Shown here: one piece after another, positions 14,133-21,553 of the stretch
Layout of the letters: each line of letters starts with the position of its first letter
Position numbering within the stretch: the first letter of the stretch is position 1
NCBI GenBank assembly: GCA_041576015.1
Contig: JBFGLT010000018.1
Location: forward strand, 1-30,672
Direction: 5' to 3'
Length of the DNA: 30,672 bases
From: JABDIY01 sp041576015
Lineage (GTDB): Bacteria; Actinomycetota; Acidimicrobiia; Acidimicrobiales; SZUA-35
Notes under the pieces: model-generated
The model's database searches: none
Told to the model about the DNA's origin: nothing
Seen by the model: only the letters and a program-made list of their open reading frames with translations
Position numbers and translations under genes: made by a program

Positions 14133-15683
14133 ATGAACGAACTGGTCATTCGCAGCACGATCGGGGCGGTGTGCACCGTGGACCGCCGGGCGTCGAAGGC
14201 CGGCGCTGCGATGCTCGCCGTCGGTGGCAACGCCGTCGACGCTGCGGTCGCCGCCTCAGCCGTGCTCGCCGTGACCACCCAACACATGTGCGGGATGGGC
14301 GGCGACCTGTTTGCGCTGGTGCACACCGGCGACGGCGCCCCGTACTGCCTCAACGCGTCGGGATGGGCGGGGACCGGCGCCGATCCCGACCGGCTGCGAA
14401 GCGACGGCCGCGTCGCCATGCCGTTCCGGGGTGACATTCGGGCGGTGCCCGTACCCGGATGCGTCGACGGGTGGACCAGTCTGGCCGACCGGTTCGGCAG
14501 CCTGCCGATGGCGACCGTGCTCGAGCCGGCGATCAGCTACGCCAGCGGCGGATTCGAGGTCCCCGACCACCTGGCCAAAGCGTCGGCGATCGTCGACGGG
14601 ATCCAGGGCGCGGACGACTATCAGGGACTTCAAGCGGGCCAGTACATGCGCCGCCCGGCCGTCGCTCGGGTTCTCCACGACATCGTCGACGGCGGACGGG
14701 ACGCCTTCTATCTGGGCCGGTTCGGCACTGCTCTGGTGGCATTCGGCAACGGCGAGTTCGACCGGCAGGACCTCGAACAGACTCACGGCGCCTGGGTCGA
14801 ACCCCTGTCGCTCGACGCATGGGGTCACCGGTTGTGGACGGTCCCGCCCAACTCCCAGGGATACCTCATCCTGGCCGGAGCCGGAATCGCCGACGAGCTC
14901 GACCTGCCCGACGTCGCCGACGACCTCTGGGCTCACTACCTGATCGAGGCCGCCCGCCACGCAGCGTTCGACCGAATCGATTCGCTCTACGACGGAGCCG
15001 ACGGATCGGCCCTGATCACGTCGGACCGACTCGCCGATCGCCGGGCTCACATCGCCGCCGGTGCCGCCGCCCGCCTGGGAGACACGTACACGAGCGGCGG
15101 GACGGTCCACCTCACCGCAGTGGACCGATCCGGCTGGGGGGTCTCACTGATCCAGTCCAACGCCGCTGGGTTCGGGGCCCATCTCGTCGTTCCCGAAACG
15201 GGGATCTTCCTCCACAACCGGGGCATCGGCTTCAACCTGACGCCAGGTCATCCGGCCGAGTACCGGCCCAGACGGCGGCCGCCGCACACGCTCGCACCGG
15301 CACTCGTCACGTCGATCGACGGCGCTCTCCGAGCCGTGCTCGGTACGATGGGCGGCGACGCTCAGCCCCAAATCGTGCTCCAGCTGCTCGCCCGCCTTCT
15401 CCATCATCGGCAGTCGCCCGGCGAAGTGCTGGCCGCTCCTCGGTGGGTGCTGAGGACGCCCGATTCCACCGGGTTCGACACCTGGATCGAACGGGACTCA
15501 CCGGCGGTGGTGTGCGAACCGAGCGCGCCGGCATCGTGGGAACGGGGCCTCGCCGCTCGGGGCCACTCGGTGCAACGCCGGCCGGTGGGTGTCGGTCACG
15601 CTCACCTCATCGAGATCATCGACGGGGTGGCAACCGCCGCAACCGAACCGCGCATCGACACCAGCGCCGCTGTCGCACCCTGA
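14133..15683 (+). CDS. Gamma-glutamyltransferase-family Ntn hydrolase
   Basis: This 516-residue protein is homologous to gamma-glutamyltransferases, which cleave glutathione or gamma-glutamyl amides after autoprocessing at a threonine. The N-terminal part has ASKAGAAMLAVGGNAVDAAV and TQHMCGMGGDLFALV. The likely autocleavage site is Thr324 in SGGTVHL, followed by the small-subunit motifs SLIQSN and LGTMGGDAQPQ. Canonical enzymes have a DTTH-like context, and here the residue after Thr is Val, so activity is not certain. There is no signal peptide or lipobox, so it is probably cytoplasmic, unlike classical periplasmic GGT. Nearby cysteine-metabolism genes would suit a glutathione- or mycothiol-related peptide role, but that is only context. 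Confidence 0.85.
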   Translation: MNELVIRSTIGAVCTVDRRASKAGAAMLAVGGNAVDAAVAASAVLAVTTQHMCGMGGDLFALVHTGDGAPYCLNASGWAGTGADPDRLRSDGRVAMPFRGDIRAVPVPGCVDGWTSLADRFGSLPMATVLEPAISYASGGFEVPDHLAKASAIVDGIQGADDYQGLQAGQYMRRPAVARVLHDIVDGGRDAFYLGRFGTALVAFGNGEFDRQDLEQTHGAWVEPLSLDAWGHRLWTVPPNSQGYLILAGAGIADELDLPDVADDLWAHYLIEAARHAAFDRIDSLYDGADGSALITSDRLADRRAHIAAGAAARLGDTYTSGGTVHLTAVDRSGWGVSLIQSNAAGFGAHLVVPETGIFLHNRGIGFNLTPGHPAEYRPRRRPPHTLAPALVTSIDGALRAVLGTMGGDAQPQIVLQLLARLLHHRQSPGEVLAAPRWVLRTPDSTGFDTWIERDSPAVVCEPSAPASWERGLAARGHSVQRRPVGVGHAHLIEIIDGVATAATEPRIDTSAAVAP

Positions 15684-15726
15684 AGCACCTCAGGTCCACG
15701 TTGGAACGGCCGATGATTACATCACT

Positions 15727-16197
15727 GTGATTCGGACCGTACGATTGCTCGCCGCCCCTCTGATCCTGGCGTCGGCCTGTGTGCTGGCTGGGACCGGACT
15801 CGCTGTCGGCCTGTGCGGTGTGGCCCTTCGGCCCGTTCTCGGCCCCAATCGGCTCGTCTCGGTCGGCGCGGAGCTGATCCGATCTATCCGCCGCCTGCCG
15901 GGCGGGCCCTGGACCGCTGGCCGCTGCTGGGTGTACTTCATCCAGGACGAGGCCGGCGCAACGAAGATCGGTATCTCGACGGACCCGACGTGGCGGCGTA
16001 GCGCCCTCCAGACCGGTCACCCCGAGCAGCTTCGGCTGATCCGAACGGTCGGCCAGAGGTCGGTTCGCCACGCCCGCCTCGTCGAACAGGACCTGCACCA
16101 GCTCGTGCAGGGCCGGCGACTGCACGGGGAATGGTTCGATTTGACCGGTCGCCAGGTCGGTCAGGCGATCAGGCGGGCACGCCGCATGAGACCGTGA
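15727..16197 (+). CDS. Membrane-anchored GIY-YIG/T5orf172-type domain protein
   Basis: The 156-residue protein begins with one hydrophobic segment (about residues 7-38, LLAAPLILASACVLAGTG onward). A short basic linker follows, then a domain at 68-140 with VYFIQDEAG, KIGISTDPTWRRSALQTGHP and a final LH...GEWFDL. This pattern is that of the T5orf172/Mug113 branch of the GIY-YIG nuclease fold. The domain is known for DNA binding or cleavage, so the membrane anchor is odd. GTG at 15727 was chosen because it begins the hydrophobic segment. The same frame is open further upstream but overlaps the previous gene and has no match. Whether the domain is catalytic is unknown. It is followed by a NYN nuclease-like gene on the same strand. 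Confidence 0.7.
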   Translation: MIRTVRLLAAPLILASACVLAGTGLAVGLCGVALRPVLGPNRLVSVGAELIRSIRRLPGGPWTAGRCWVYFIQDEAGATKIGISTDPTWRRSALQTGHPEQLRLIRTVGQRSVRHARLVEQDLHQLVQGRRLHGEWFDLTGRQVGQAIRRARRMRP

Positions 16198-16262
16198 CCG
16201 TGTGGGTCATGCCCGCGTCCGGTCCAGATCCAGCTGCTGTCGAGACCGGTCTGAGGCGCTGA

Positions 16263-16268
16263 TAGCGT
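16263..16268 (+). promoter_or_regulatory. Possible -10 hexamer upstream of the NYN gene
   Basis: TAGCGT, identical to the hrpB hexamer, lies 48 nt before the ATG at 16317. That would give a leader of about 40 nt, rather than the leaderless layout of other genes here. Confidence 0.3.
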
Positions 16269-16316
16269 CACGGCAACGCATGTTCGTCCGCTGTCACGCC
16301 ATCTCCTGATCTCCCG

Positions 16317-16709
16317 ATGACCCGCTGGCTGATCGACGGGAACAACGTGATGGGCAGCCGGCCGGATCGGTGGTGGAACGATCGACCAGCGGCCATGGCA
16401 CGGCTCGCCCAGGTGATAGCCGAATGGTGCTGGACCCACAGCGACGAGGTCATCCTCGTCTTCGACGGACCCGAACAGGCGTCGATTCAGCGGCTCGCCG
16501 GAGGCAACCTGAGGATCGAGTTCTCCGGCACAACCCGCCGCAACGCCGCCGACGACGTCATCGTGGCACTGGCTCGAGCCGGCACGCCGTCATCTGATGT
16601 CGTCGTCACCGCCGACCGTGGTCTGATCGCCCGACTGGACGGCTGGTCGGTCGTCGGTCCCCGGGCGCTGCTGGCCCGCCTCACGCCCCGTACGGATACC
16701 GGGCGCTGA
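16317..16709 (+). CDS. NYN/YacP-type PIN-fold nuclease
   Basis: This is a 130-residue cytoplasmic protein with the NYN (PIN-like) nuclease pattern. Asp7 lies in WLIDGNNVMG, Asp50 in LVFDGPE, Asp79/Asp80 in NAADDVIV and Asp100 in VTADRGL, giving the acidic metal site. YacP-like proteins of this fold are RNases; Rae1 is the best known, cutting mRNA at the ribosome. The size suits a stand-alone nuclease domain. Its last 29 bp overlap the end of the convergent M23 gene. The start has no clear Shine-Dalgarno sequence. Confidence 0.8.
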   Translation: MTRWLIDGNNVMGSRPDRWWNDRPAAMARLAQVIAEWCWTHSDEVILVFDGPEQASIQRLAGGNLRIEFSGTTRRNAADDVIVALARAGTPSSDVVVTADRGLIARLDGWSVVGPRALLARLTPRTDTGR

Positions 16710-17874
16710 ACTCGGCGCCGGCGCTGAACCACAGGATCACATCGCCCCGGCTCAAGCCGGCGGCCATTCGATCGAGCCAGTAGGTGCGCCCGTCGGCGTC
16801 CGGTGCGCGCCCCAGGACGTTCGAGTACACGAGATCGATGAATCCGGCGTCGGACAGGGCCGCGCCGTACCGAAGACCGAACTCCTCGGACCGGGCGAAG
16901 TAGTTCGCCATCGACGACAGCCGCAGGTTCTCACGCTGTCTGGCGATCCAGTACTTGGCGCCTGGCACGTCGGGCTCCCTGCGGAACACCGCCTGGTAGA
17001 GGCGCAGCACTCGGGCGTTGTCGGGGGTGTAGTCGGAGGCGGTGTAGATGCCGACGATCGAGGTGGCGTCCATCACCAGCCCCGGCTCGCTCGTCGTCGT
17101 CGTGGTCGTCGTCGTCGTGGTAGTGGTCGGCGCCGTCGTCGTGGTGGTGGACGTACCGCAGTTGGTCGAGGGCGGCGTCGTCCAGGGACCGACCGCTCCA
17201 GTGGCGGCCTCCAGTTGACTGCGCTCATCGGGCGCCCAGTAGCCGGGTTGACCGTCGATGTTGTCGAGCCAGTACGGCACCGGATTCCCGTCGAACTCGA
17301 CGAGTTCGGCCATGCCGTCGAGCCGCTGTTCGTAGTGCAGATGGTTGTCCGGCTCGGCGGCGCTGTCGCTGATCACGCCGATGACGTCGCCGGTCGAGAC
17401 CACCGACCCTGCCGGTGCCCGGGTGAGGTCCTCGAGGTGTCCGTAGTAGGAGTCCCATCCAACGTTCGGTCCGTCGCCGCCGTGATCGATCAGTACGACG
17501 TGACCCTTGCCGACGCCATCCGGGTCGAACTCGTCGAACAGGTAGACCGTTCCTCCGGCCGATGCCAGCACCGGGTCCCCGTCGTCGGCGTCGCCCGGCT
17601 GCTGGAAGTCCATCGGCGCATACCGCAACTCACCGGGCCCGTGGGCACGGCCGCCGGACCAGTAGAGGTTGGCGTACGAATCAGCGGTATAGACCTCGCC
17701 ACATTCGAACGGCGGCGCGAACAGCGGGCGGCCGGCATCGGCCGCCACCGGTCCCGGCACCGGGGTCACGGCCAGCAGTCCGACGACGAGACACGCGACG
17801 ACGGCGGCGCTCGTGAGGAAGTTTCTCGATTGGGAAGCTGAAATCGGCGGGAGCGTCCGCCCGACCCCGTCCAT
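16681..17874 (-). CDS. Exported M23 peptidase with poly-Thr linker and DUF4214 domain
   Basis: This 397-residue secreted protein probably cuts peptidoglycan cross-links or binds the envelope. A signal peptide or anchor covers about residues 20-46 (SAAVVACLVVGLLAV, then VAADAG). The M23/LytM domain spans about 55-205. Its zinc ligands are likely His78 and Asp89, then His178 and His180 (NHLHYEQ), with His146 (YYGHLED) as catalytic partner. A Thr-rich linker at 241-262 resembles the flexible linkers of actinobacterial exported proteins. The C-terminus (about 285-395) is DUF4214-like, with LYQAVFRREPDVPGAKYW and VYSNVLGRAPDADGRTYW repeats. The ATG at 17874 follows an AAGGCGG Shine-Dalgarno sequence. 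Confidence 0.85.
   Translation of the reverse strand: MDGVGRTLPPISASQSRNFLTSAAVVACLVVGLLAVTPVPGPVAADAGRPLFAPPFECGEVYTADSYANLYWSGGRAHGPGELRYAPMDFQQPGDADDGDPVLASAGGTVYLFDEFDPDGVGKGHVVLIDHGGDGPNVGWDSYYGHLEDLTRAPAGSVVSTGDVIGVISDSAAEPDNHLHYEQRLDGMAELVEFDGNPVPYWLDNIDGQPGYWAPDERSQLEAATGAVGPWTTPPSTNCGTSTTTTTAPTTTTTTTTTTTTSEPGLVMDATSIVGIYTASDYTPDNARVLRLYQAVFRREPDVPGAKYWIARQRENLRLSSMANYFARSEEFGLRYGAALSDAGFIDLVYSNVLGRAPDADGRTYWLDRMAAGLSRGDVILWFSAGAEFSARYPYGA
17092..17154 (-). repeat. Low-complexity tract encoding the poly-Thr linker
   Basis: Repeated ACG/ACC-type codons encode threonines 241-261 of the M23-DUF4214 protein. Tracts like this vary in length between strains by slippage. It is coding and not an intergenic repeat array. 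Confidence 0.8.
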
Positions 17875-17976
17875 TCGTATCCGCCTTTTCCGATGGAACT
17901 CCGCCGCCTCATGCGGTGGCTAAATCCAACGTACCCCCTGATGGTAGGCGGTCTGGATGGGTCGTCCTTCTCAGCC

Positions 17977-17988
17977 GTGCCTAGGCAC
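17977..17988. promoter_or_regulatory. 12-bp perfect palindrome between the M23 gene and the hox operon
   Basis: GTGCCTAGGCAC is a perfect palindrome in the 229-bp divergent gap (17875-18103). An 8-bp palindrome, GGGGCCCC, follows at 17990-17997. It could be an operator for hox or for the M23 gene. No regulator for it is in the window. Confidence 0.35.
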
Positions 17989-18018
17989 TGGGGCCCCGCC
18001 CGCCCTGCGGGATCAGAG

Positions 18019-18058
18019 AGACCCGATGAGGGCCATTGGCCCCTAGTTGCTCGGGTCT
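18019..18058 (+). other. Stem-loop candidate in the hox upstream region
   Basis: AGACCCGA (18019-18026) pairs perfectly with TCGGGTCT (18051-18058). Inside it, GGGCC (18030-18034) pairs with GGCCC (18038-18042) around a 3-nt loop. No T-run follows, so it is not a standard terminator. It ends 45 nt before hoxE and may be a structured 5' UTR or an operator. Confidence 0.4.
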
Positions 18059-18103
18059 GAACCGGCAAGGGTGGGGGGCGACGACTGCACGGGGAGGGAG
18101 CCA

Positions 18104-18652
18104 ATGGCGATCAGCACAGAGGAGCCCGGGCCGGTGGCCGGGACGTCGGTCCACCCCTCGGGGGACGATCGATTCGCGATCGTCGACAAGCACCTCAAAC
18201 GGGTCCGCTACGAGCAGGACCAGCTCATCGAGACGCTCCATGTCGCCCAGGACGTGTTCGGTCATCTGTCCGAGGACGTTCTGATGTACGTGGCCCGAGC
18301 GCTGAAGCTTCCTCCGAGCATGGTGTACGGAGTCGCCACCTTCTACCAGCTCTTCAGCTTCGAGGCGCCGGGCGACCACGCGTGCACCGTGTGCACGGGG
18401 ACCGCCTGCTTCGTGAAGGGGGCCGACGACATCGTGCGGGCGGTCGGCGACACTTACGACCTGGCTGCGGGGACCACCTCGGCCGATGGACGGTTGACCC
18501 TCAAGACCGCCCGCTGCCTGGGGTCGTGCGGCCTGGCACCGGTCGTGGTCTTCGACGGCTCGGTCCACGGTCATCTCGGGGCGGCCGACACACTGGCTCT
18601 GGTCCAATCCGCACTCGAACCCGGAGGAGGGCCTGATGGCGACACCGATTGA
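18104..18652 (+). CDS. hoxE: HoxE, 2Fe-2S subunit of bidirectional [NiFe] hydrogenase diaphorase
   Basis: This is a 182-residue NuoE-like thioredoxin-fold subunit of the NAD(P)-linked hydrogenase, cytoplasmic or loosely membrane-associated. The 2Fe-2S ligands are Cys97 and Cys102 (CTGTAC) and Cys138 and Cys142 (CLGSCG). GVATFYQLF at about 76-84 is typical of NuoE/HoxE. The ATG at 18104 has a purine-rich Shine-Dalgarno stretch at 18091-18100. A longer frame from 18047 has no family match ahead of this ATG. It is the first gene of the hoxEFUYHW operon and overlaps hoxF by 17 nt. Confidence 0.9.
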   Translation: MAISTEEPGPVAGTSVHPSGDDRFAIVDKHLKRVRYEQDQLIETLHVAQDVFGHLSEDVLMYVARALKLPPSMVYGVATFYQLFSFEAPGDHACTVCTGTACFVKGADDIVRAVGDTYDLAAGTTSADGRLTLKTARCLGSCGLAPVVVFDGSVHGHLGAADTLALVQSALEPGGGPDGDTD

Positions 18653-20267
18653 TCTGCACGAGGTCGCCGAGCGAGAGATCGAGGCGCGGAGCCGCTACCC
18701 CTGGCGGCTGAAGGTGTGCAGTTCGACGGCCTGCATCTCCGCCGGCGCCGGAGCGACCTGGCCGGCCGTCGAGCAGGCCATCGAGGCCGCGGATCTCGCC
18801 CTCGATGTGCAACTCATCCCGACCGGCTGCATGGGGCTGTGCAGCCGCGGTCCTCTGGTGCGGTTGCTCCAGCGCGGTGGCGAGGAGGCGATGTACCAGA
18901 ACGTCAGCTCCGAGGTAGGGGTCGACATCGTCCGCCGGCACATACGCGACCACACACCGGTCGACACCCACCTGCTCGACGAAGGCATCCCCTTCTTTGC
19001 GAGCCAGCGGAGGATCGTCCTCGCCAACGGGGGGATCACCGACCCTGACAGGATCGAGGCCTACGTGGCTCACGGCGGGTATGCCGCCCTCCAGAAGGCG
19101 CTCACATCGATGGCCCCCGAAGAGGTGGTCGAGCAGGTTCGACTGTCGGGTATCCGGGGACGTGGGGGGGCCGGGTACCCTACGGGCAACAAGTGGACGC
19201 TGCTGGCCGATGCTCCGGGCGACAGCAAGTACTTGGTCGCAAACGGGGACGAGGGCGACCCCGGCGCCTACATGGATCGGACGGTCATGGAGGATGACCC
19301 GCACCGGCTGATCGAGGGCATGGCCATCGCGGCGTACGCAACCGGCGTGAACCGCGCCTACATCTACGTGAGGGCCGAGTATCCGCGAGCGGTCGAGCGG
19401 CTCGATCGGGCGATCCGGGTGGCTCGACGCAACCGGCTGCTGGGTCGGCGCATCCTCGAAACCGACTTCGACCTGGAGATCTCCGTGCGCATCGGAGCCG
19501 GCGCGTTCGTCTGCGGTGAGGAAACGGCCCTCATGGCATCGATCGAGGGACGGCGAGGCACGCCACGTCTGCGGCCGCCGTATCCGACCGAACGCGGTCT
19601 GTGGGGTTGTCCCACGATGATCAACAACGTGGAAACCCTGGCCAACATTCCTGCGATCGTCACCAACGGAGGCGAGTGGTTCTCGTCGATCGGCACGCCC
19701 AACAGCACCGGCACCAAGGTGTTCGCCCTCGCCGGCGACCTGGTGAACACCGGCTTGATCGAGGTGCCGATGGGTACGACGCTTCGGCACATCGTCGAGG
19801 ACATCGGCGGCGGCATCCCAGACGGCAAGACGTTCAAGGCGGCTCAGACCGGCGGACCCTCCGGTGGTTGCATACCCGCCGACCACCTCGACACGCCGGT
19901 CGACTACGACAGCCTGCGCGAACTCGGTTCGATCATGGGCTCGGGTGGTCTGATCGTGATGGACGACGGGGTGAAGATGCCCGAGGTGGCCAAGTTCTTC
20001 ATGGACTTCTCGATGGACGAGAGTTGCGGCAAGTGCACCCCCTGCCGAGCAGGAACCGTCCAGATGCACGCGCTCCTCGATCGCCTCACTGATGGTCGAG
20101 GGACATCTCGGGATCTTCGGGACCTCGAGCACCTCTGCCGGGTCGTGCGCGACACGTCGCTGTGCGGGCTCGGACAGAGCGCTCCCAACCCGGTGGTCAG
20201 CACCCTCCACTACTTCCGGAACGAGTACGAGATGCTCCTCGCCGATCGGGAGGTCGTCGATGCGTGA
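18636..20267 (+). CDS. hoxF: HoxF, FMN/NAD(P)H-binding diaphorase subunit
   Basis: This 543-residue NuoF-like subunit carries FMN, the NAD(P)H site and Fe-S clusters, and exchanges electrons between NAD(P)(H) and the hydrogenase. The N-terminal thioredoxin-like 2Fe-2S domain has Cys28 and Cys33, then Cys65 and Cys69. The nucleotide/FMN region has GIRGRGGAGYPTGNKW at about 172-187 and NGDEGDPGAYMDR at 203-215. GAGAFVCGEETAL follows. The 4Fe-4S cluster has Cys464, Cys467, Cys470 (ESCGKCTPCRAG) and Cys510. A GGAGGAGG Shine-Dalgarno sequence at 18623-18630 supports the ATG at 18636. It overlaps the end of hoxE and the start of hoxU. Confidence 0.93.
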   Translation: MATPIDLHEVAEREIEARSRYPWRLKVCSSTACISAGAGATWPAVEQAIEAADLALDVQLIPTGCMGLCSRGPLVRLLQRGGEEAMYQNVSSEVGVDIVRRHIRDHTPVDTHLLDEGIPFFASQRRIVLANGGITDPDRIEAYVAHGGYAALQKALTSMAPEEVVEQVRLSGIRGRGGAGYPTGNKWTLLADAPGDSKYLVANGDEGDPGAYMDRTVMEDDPHRLIEGMAIAAYATGVNRAYIYVRAEYPRAVERLDRAIRVARRNRLLGRRILETDFDLEISVRIGAGAFVCGEETALMASIEGRRGTPRLRPPYPTERGLWGCPTMINNVETLANIPAIVTNGGEWFSSIGTPNSTGTKVFALAGDLVNTGLIEVPMGTTLRHIVEDIGGGIPDGKTFKAAQTGGPSGGCIPADHLDTPVDYDSLRELGSIMGSGGLIVMDDGVKMPEVAKFFMDFSMDESCGKCTPCRAGTVQMHALLDRLTDGRGTSRDLRDLEHLCRVVRDTSLCGLGQSAPNPVVSTLHYFRNEYEMLLADREVVDA

Positions 20268-21003
20268 ACGACGCCAGACCCTGCACGTGAGCTTCGACGG
20301 TGTCGAGGTTGAAGCGTTCGCGGACGAGTCGGTGCTCCAGGCCGCCCGCCGAACCGGCGTGTTCATCCCGTCGCTGTGTTTCCTCGAGGGGCTGTCCGTG
20401 TGGGGCGGGTGCCGGCTCTGTGTGGTCGAGGTCGCCGAGGACCACCGCCTCCGTCCCGCATGCGCAACACCGGTCGCTGCCGACATGGAGGTGCTCGTCG
20501 ACACCGCCCGGCTGCGCTCCTACCGACGGTCGATCCTCGAGCTCTTGTTCGCCGAGGGCAATCACGTCTGCGCCGTCTGTGTCTCCAACGGCAACTGCGA
20601 ACTCCAAGACATGGCGGTCGCCTGCGGTATGGACCACGTGCGGTACGACGAGCAGCATCCCCTCCGGAAGATCGATGCCAGCCACCCGAAGTACGTGTTC
20701 GACCCGAATCGATGCATTCTCTGCACCCGCTGCGTCCGGGTGTGCGACGAGATCGAGGGCGCTCACGTCTGGGACATCTCAGAGCGCGGGGCGTCGGCCG
20801 AGCTGGTCACCGAGCTCCACAAACCGTGGGGGCAGTCCCCGTCGTGCACCTGGTGTGGGAAGTGCGTGGCGGTGTGCCCGACCGGGTCGCTGTTCTACCA
20901 AGGCAGCGCCGTCGGAGAGATGCAGCACTCAGCAGACATGATCCGCATCCTGGCCAGCGCCCGCCGGCGCCACGAGTGGGTCGACCCGGAGGTGTCCACG
21001 TGA
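20260..21003 (+). CDS. hoxU: HoxU, Fe-S subunit of the diaphorase module
   Basis: This 247-residue subunit resembles the N-terminal part of NuoG and links the diaphorase to the hydrogenase dimer by a chain of Fe-S clusters. Ligand sets are: 2Fe-2S with Cys40, Cys51, Cys54 and Cys68; a His-Cys3 4Fe-4S with His102, Cys104, Cys107 and Cys113 (HVCAVCVSNGNC); and two ferredoxin-type 4Fe-4S sets, with Cys152, 155, 158 and 162, and Cys196, 199, 202 and 206 (CTWCGKCVAVCP). The ATG at 20260 overlaps the hoxF stop by 8 nt, with GGGAGG just upstream. All ligands are intact. Confidence 0.92.
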   Translation: MRERRQTLHVSFDGVEVEAFADESVLQAARRTGVFIPSLCFLEGLSVWGGCRLCVVEVAEDHRLRPACATPVAADMEVLVDTARLRSYRRSILELLFAEGNHVCAVCVSNGNCELQDMAVACGMDHVRYDEQHPLRKIDASHPKYVFDPNRCILCTRCVRVCDEIEGAHVWDISERGASAELVTELHKPWGQSPSCTWCGKCVAVCPTGSLFYQGSAVGEMQHSADMIRILASARRRHEWVDPEVST

Positions 21004-21542
21004 ACAAGCCCCGTTTTGCCACCGTGTGGCTCGGCGGCTGTTCAGGCTGCCACATGTCGTTCCTGGACATGGACGAATGGCTCTTCGAACTCGCCGAGCT
21101 CGTCGACGTGGTCCACTCGCCGATCGTCGACGTCAAGGAGTTTCCCGACGGCGTCGACATCACCTTGGTCGAAGGAGCCGTCGCCAACGAGGACAACGTC
21201 GAGGTCGCCCGGATCGTACGATCCCGGTCCCGAATCGTTGTGGCCTTCGGTGACTGCGCGGTCTCCACCAATGTCACCGGGATGCGGAACCCGCTCGGGG
21301 ATCCGCAGTCCATTCTCGAGCGGGTCTACATCCAGGGTCCGGACCGGGACGGGGTCATCCCCGCCGCCGAGGGCATCGTTCCCCCACTGCTGCCCGAGGT
21401 CCTGCCACTCCACAAGGTCGTGCCGGTCGACTACTACATGCCCGGATGCCCGCCGACGGCCGCCGAGATCCGGCGGGCTGTCGAAACGCTGATCGCTGGT
21501 CGCCTCGGACACATCGTCACCGAGGACCTGCGACGCGGATAG
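21000..21542 (+). CDS. hoxY: HoxY, small subunit of group 3d [NiFe] hydrogenase
   Basis: This 180-residue small subunit holds the proximal 4Fe-4S cluster next to the NiFe site. Ligands are Cys14 and Cys17 (GGCSGCHMS), Cys86 (AFGDCAVSTN) and Cys150 (YYMPGCPPTA). The short length and the lack of a Tat signal or further cluster domains fit the soluble HoxY type rather than uptake hydrogenases. The start is GTG at 21000, overlapping the hoxU TGA (GTGA), so translation should be coupled. Confidence 0.92.
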   Translation: MNKPRFATVWLGGCSGCHMSFLDMDEWLFELAELVDVVHSPIVDVKEFPDGVDITLVEGAVANEDNVEVARIVRSRSRIVVAFGDCAVSTNVTGMRNPLGDPQSILERVYIQGPDRDGVIPAAEGIVPPLLPEVLPLHKVVPVDYYMPGCPPTAAEIRRAVETLIAGRLGHIVTEDLRRG

Positions 21543-21553
21543 GAGGCCAGACG

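Noticed and set aside
16243..16252. 10-bp palindrome AGACCGGTCT upstream of the NYN gene
   Set aside because: Short GC-rich palindromes are frequent in this DNA and no second copy was seen nearby.
16280..16309. Nine-codon open frame just before the NYN gene, a possible leader peptide
   Set aside because: It has no Shine-Dalgarno sequence, and short ORFs like this are common by chance. Without transcript data or conservation it cannot be supported.
17092..17154. Repeat tract as a possible CRISPR or tandem repeat array
   Set aside because: It is in-frame threonine codons within the M23-DUF4214 gene and has no spacers.
17875..17960. Possible riboswitch (c-di-GMP or c-di-AMP type) in the leader of the M23 gene
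   Set aside because: A small CCGC/GCGG hairpin is visible, but the conserved core motifs of those riboswitch classes could not be matched.
18501..20504. Minus-strand open frame of 667 codons over hoxE-hoxF-hoxU
   Set aside because: It runs antisense to three conserved subunits and shows no family match.
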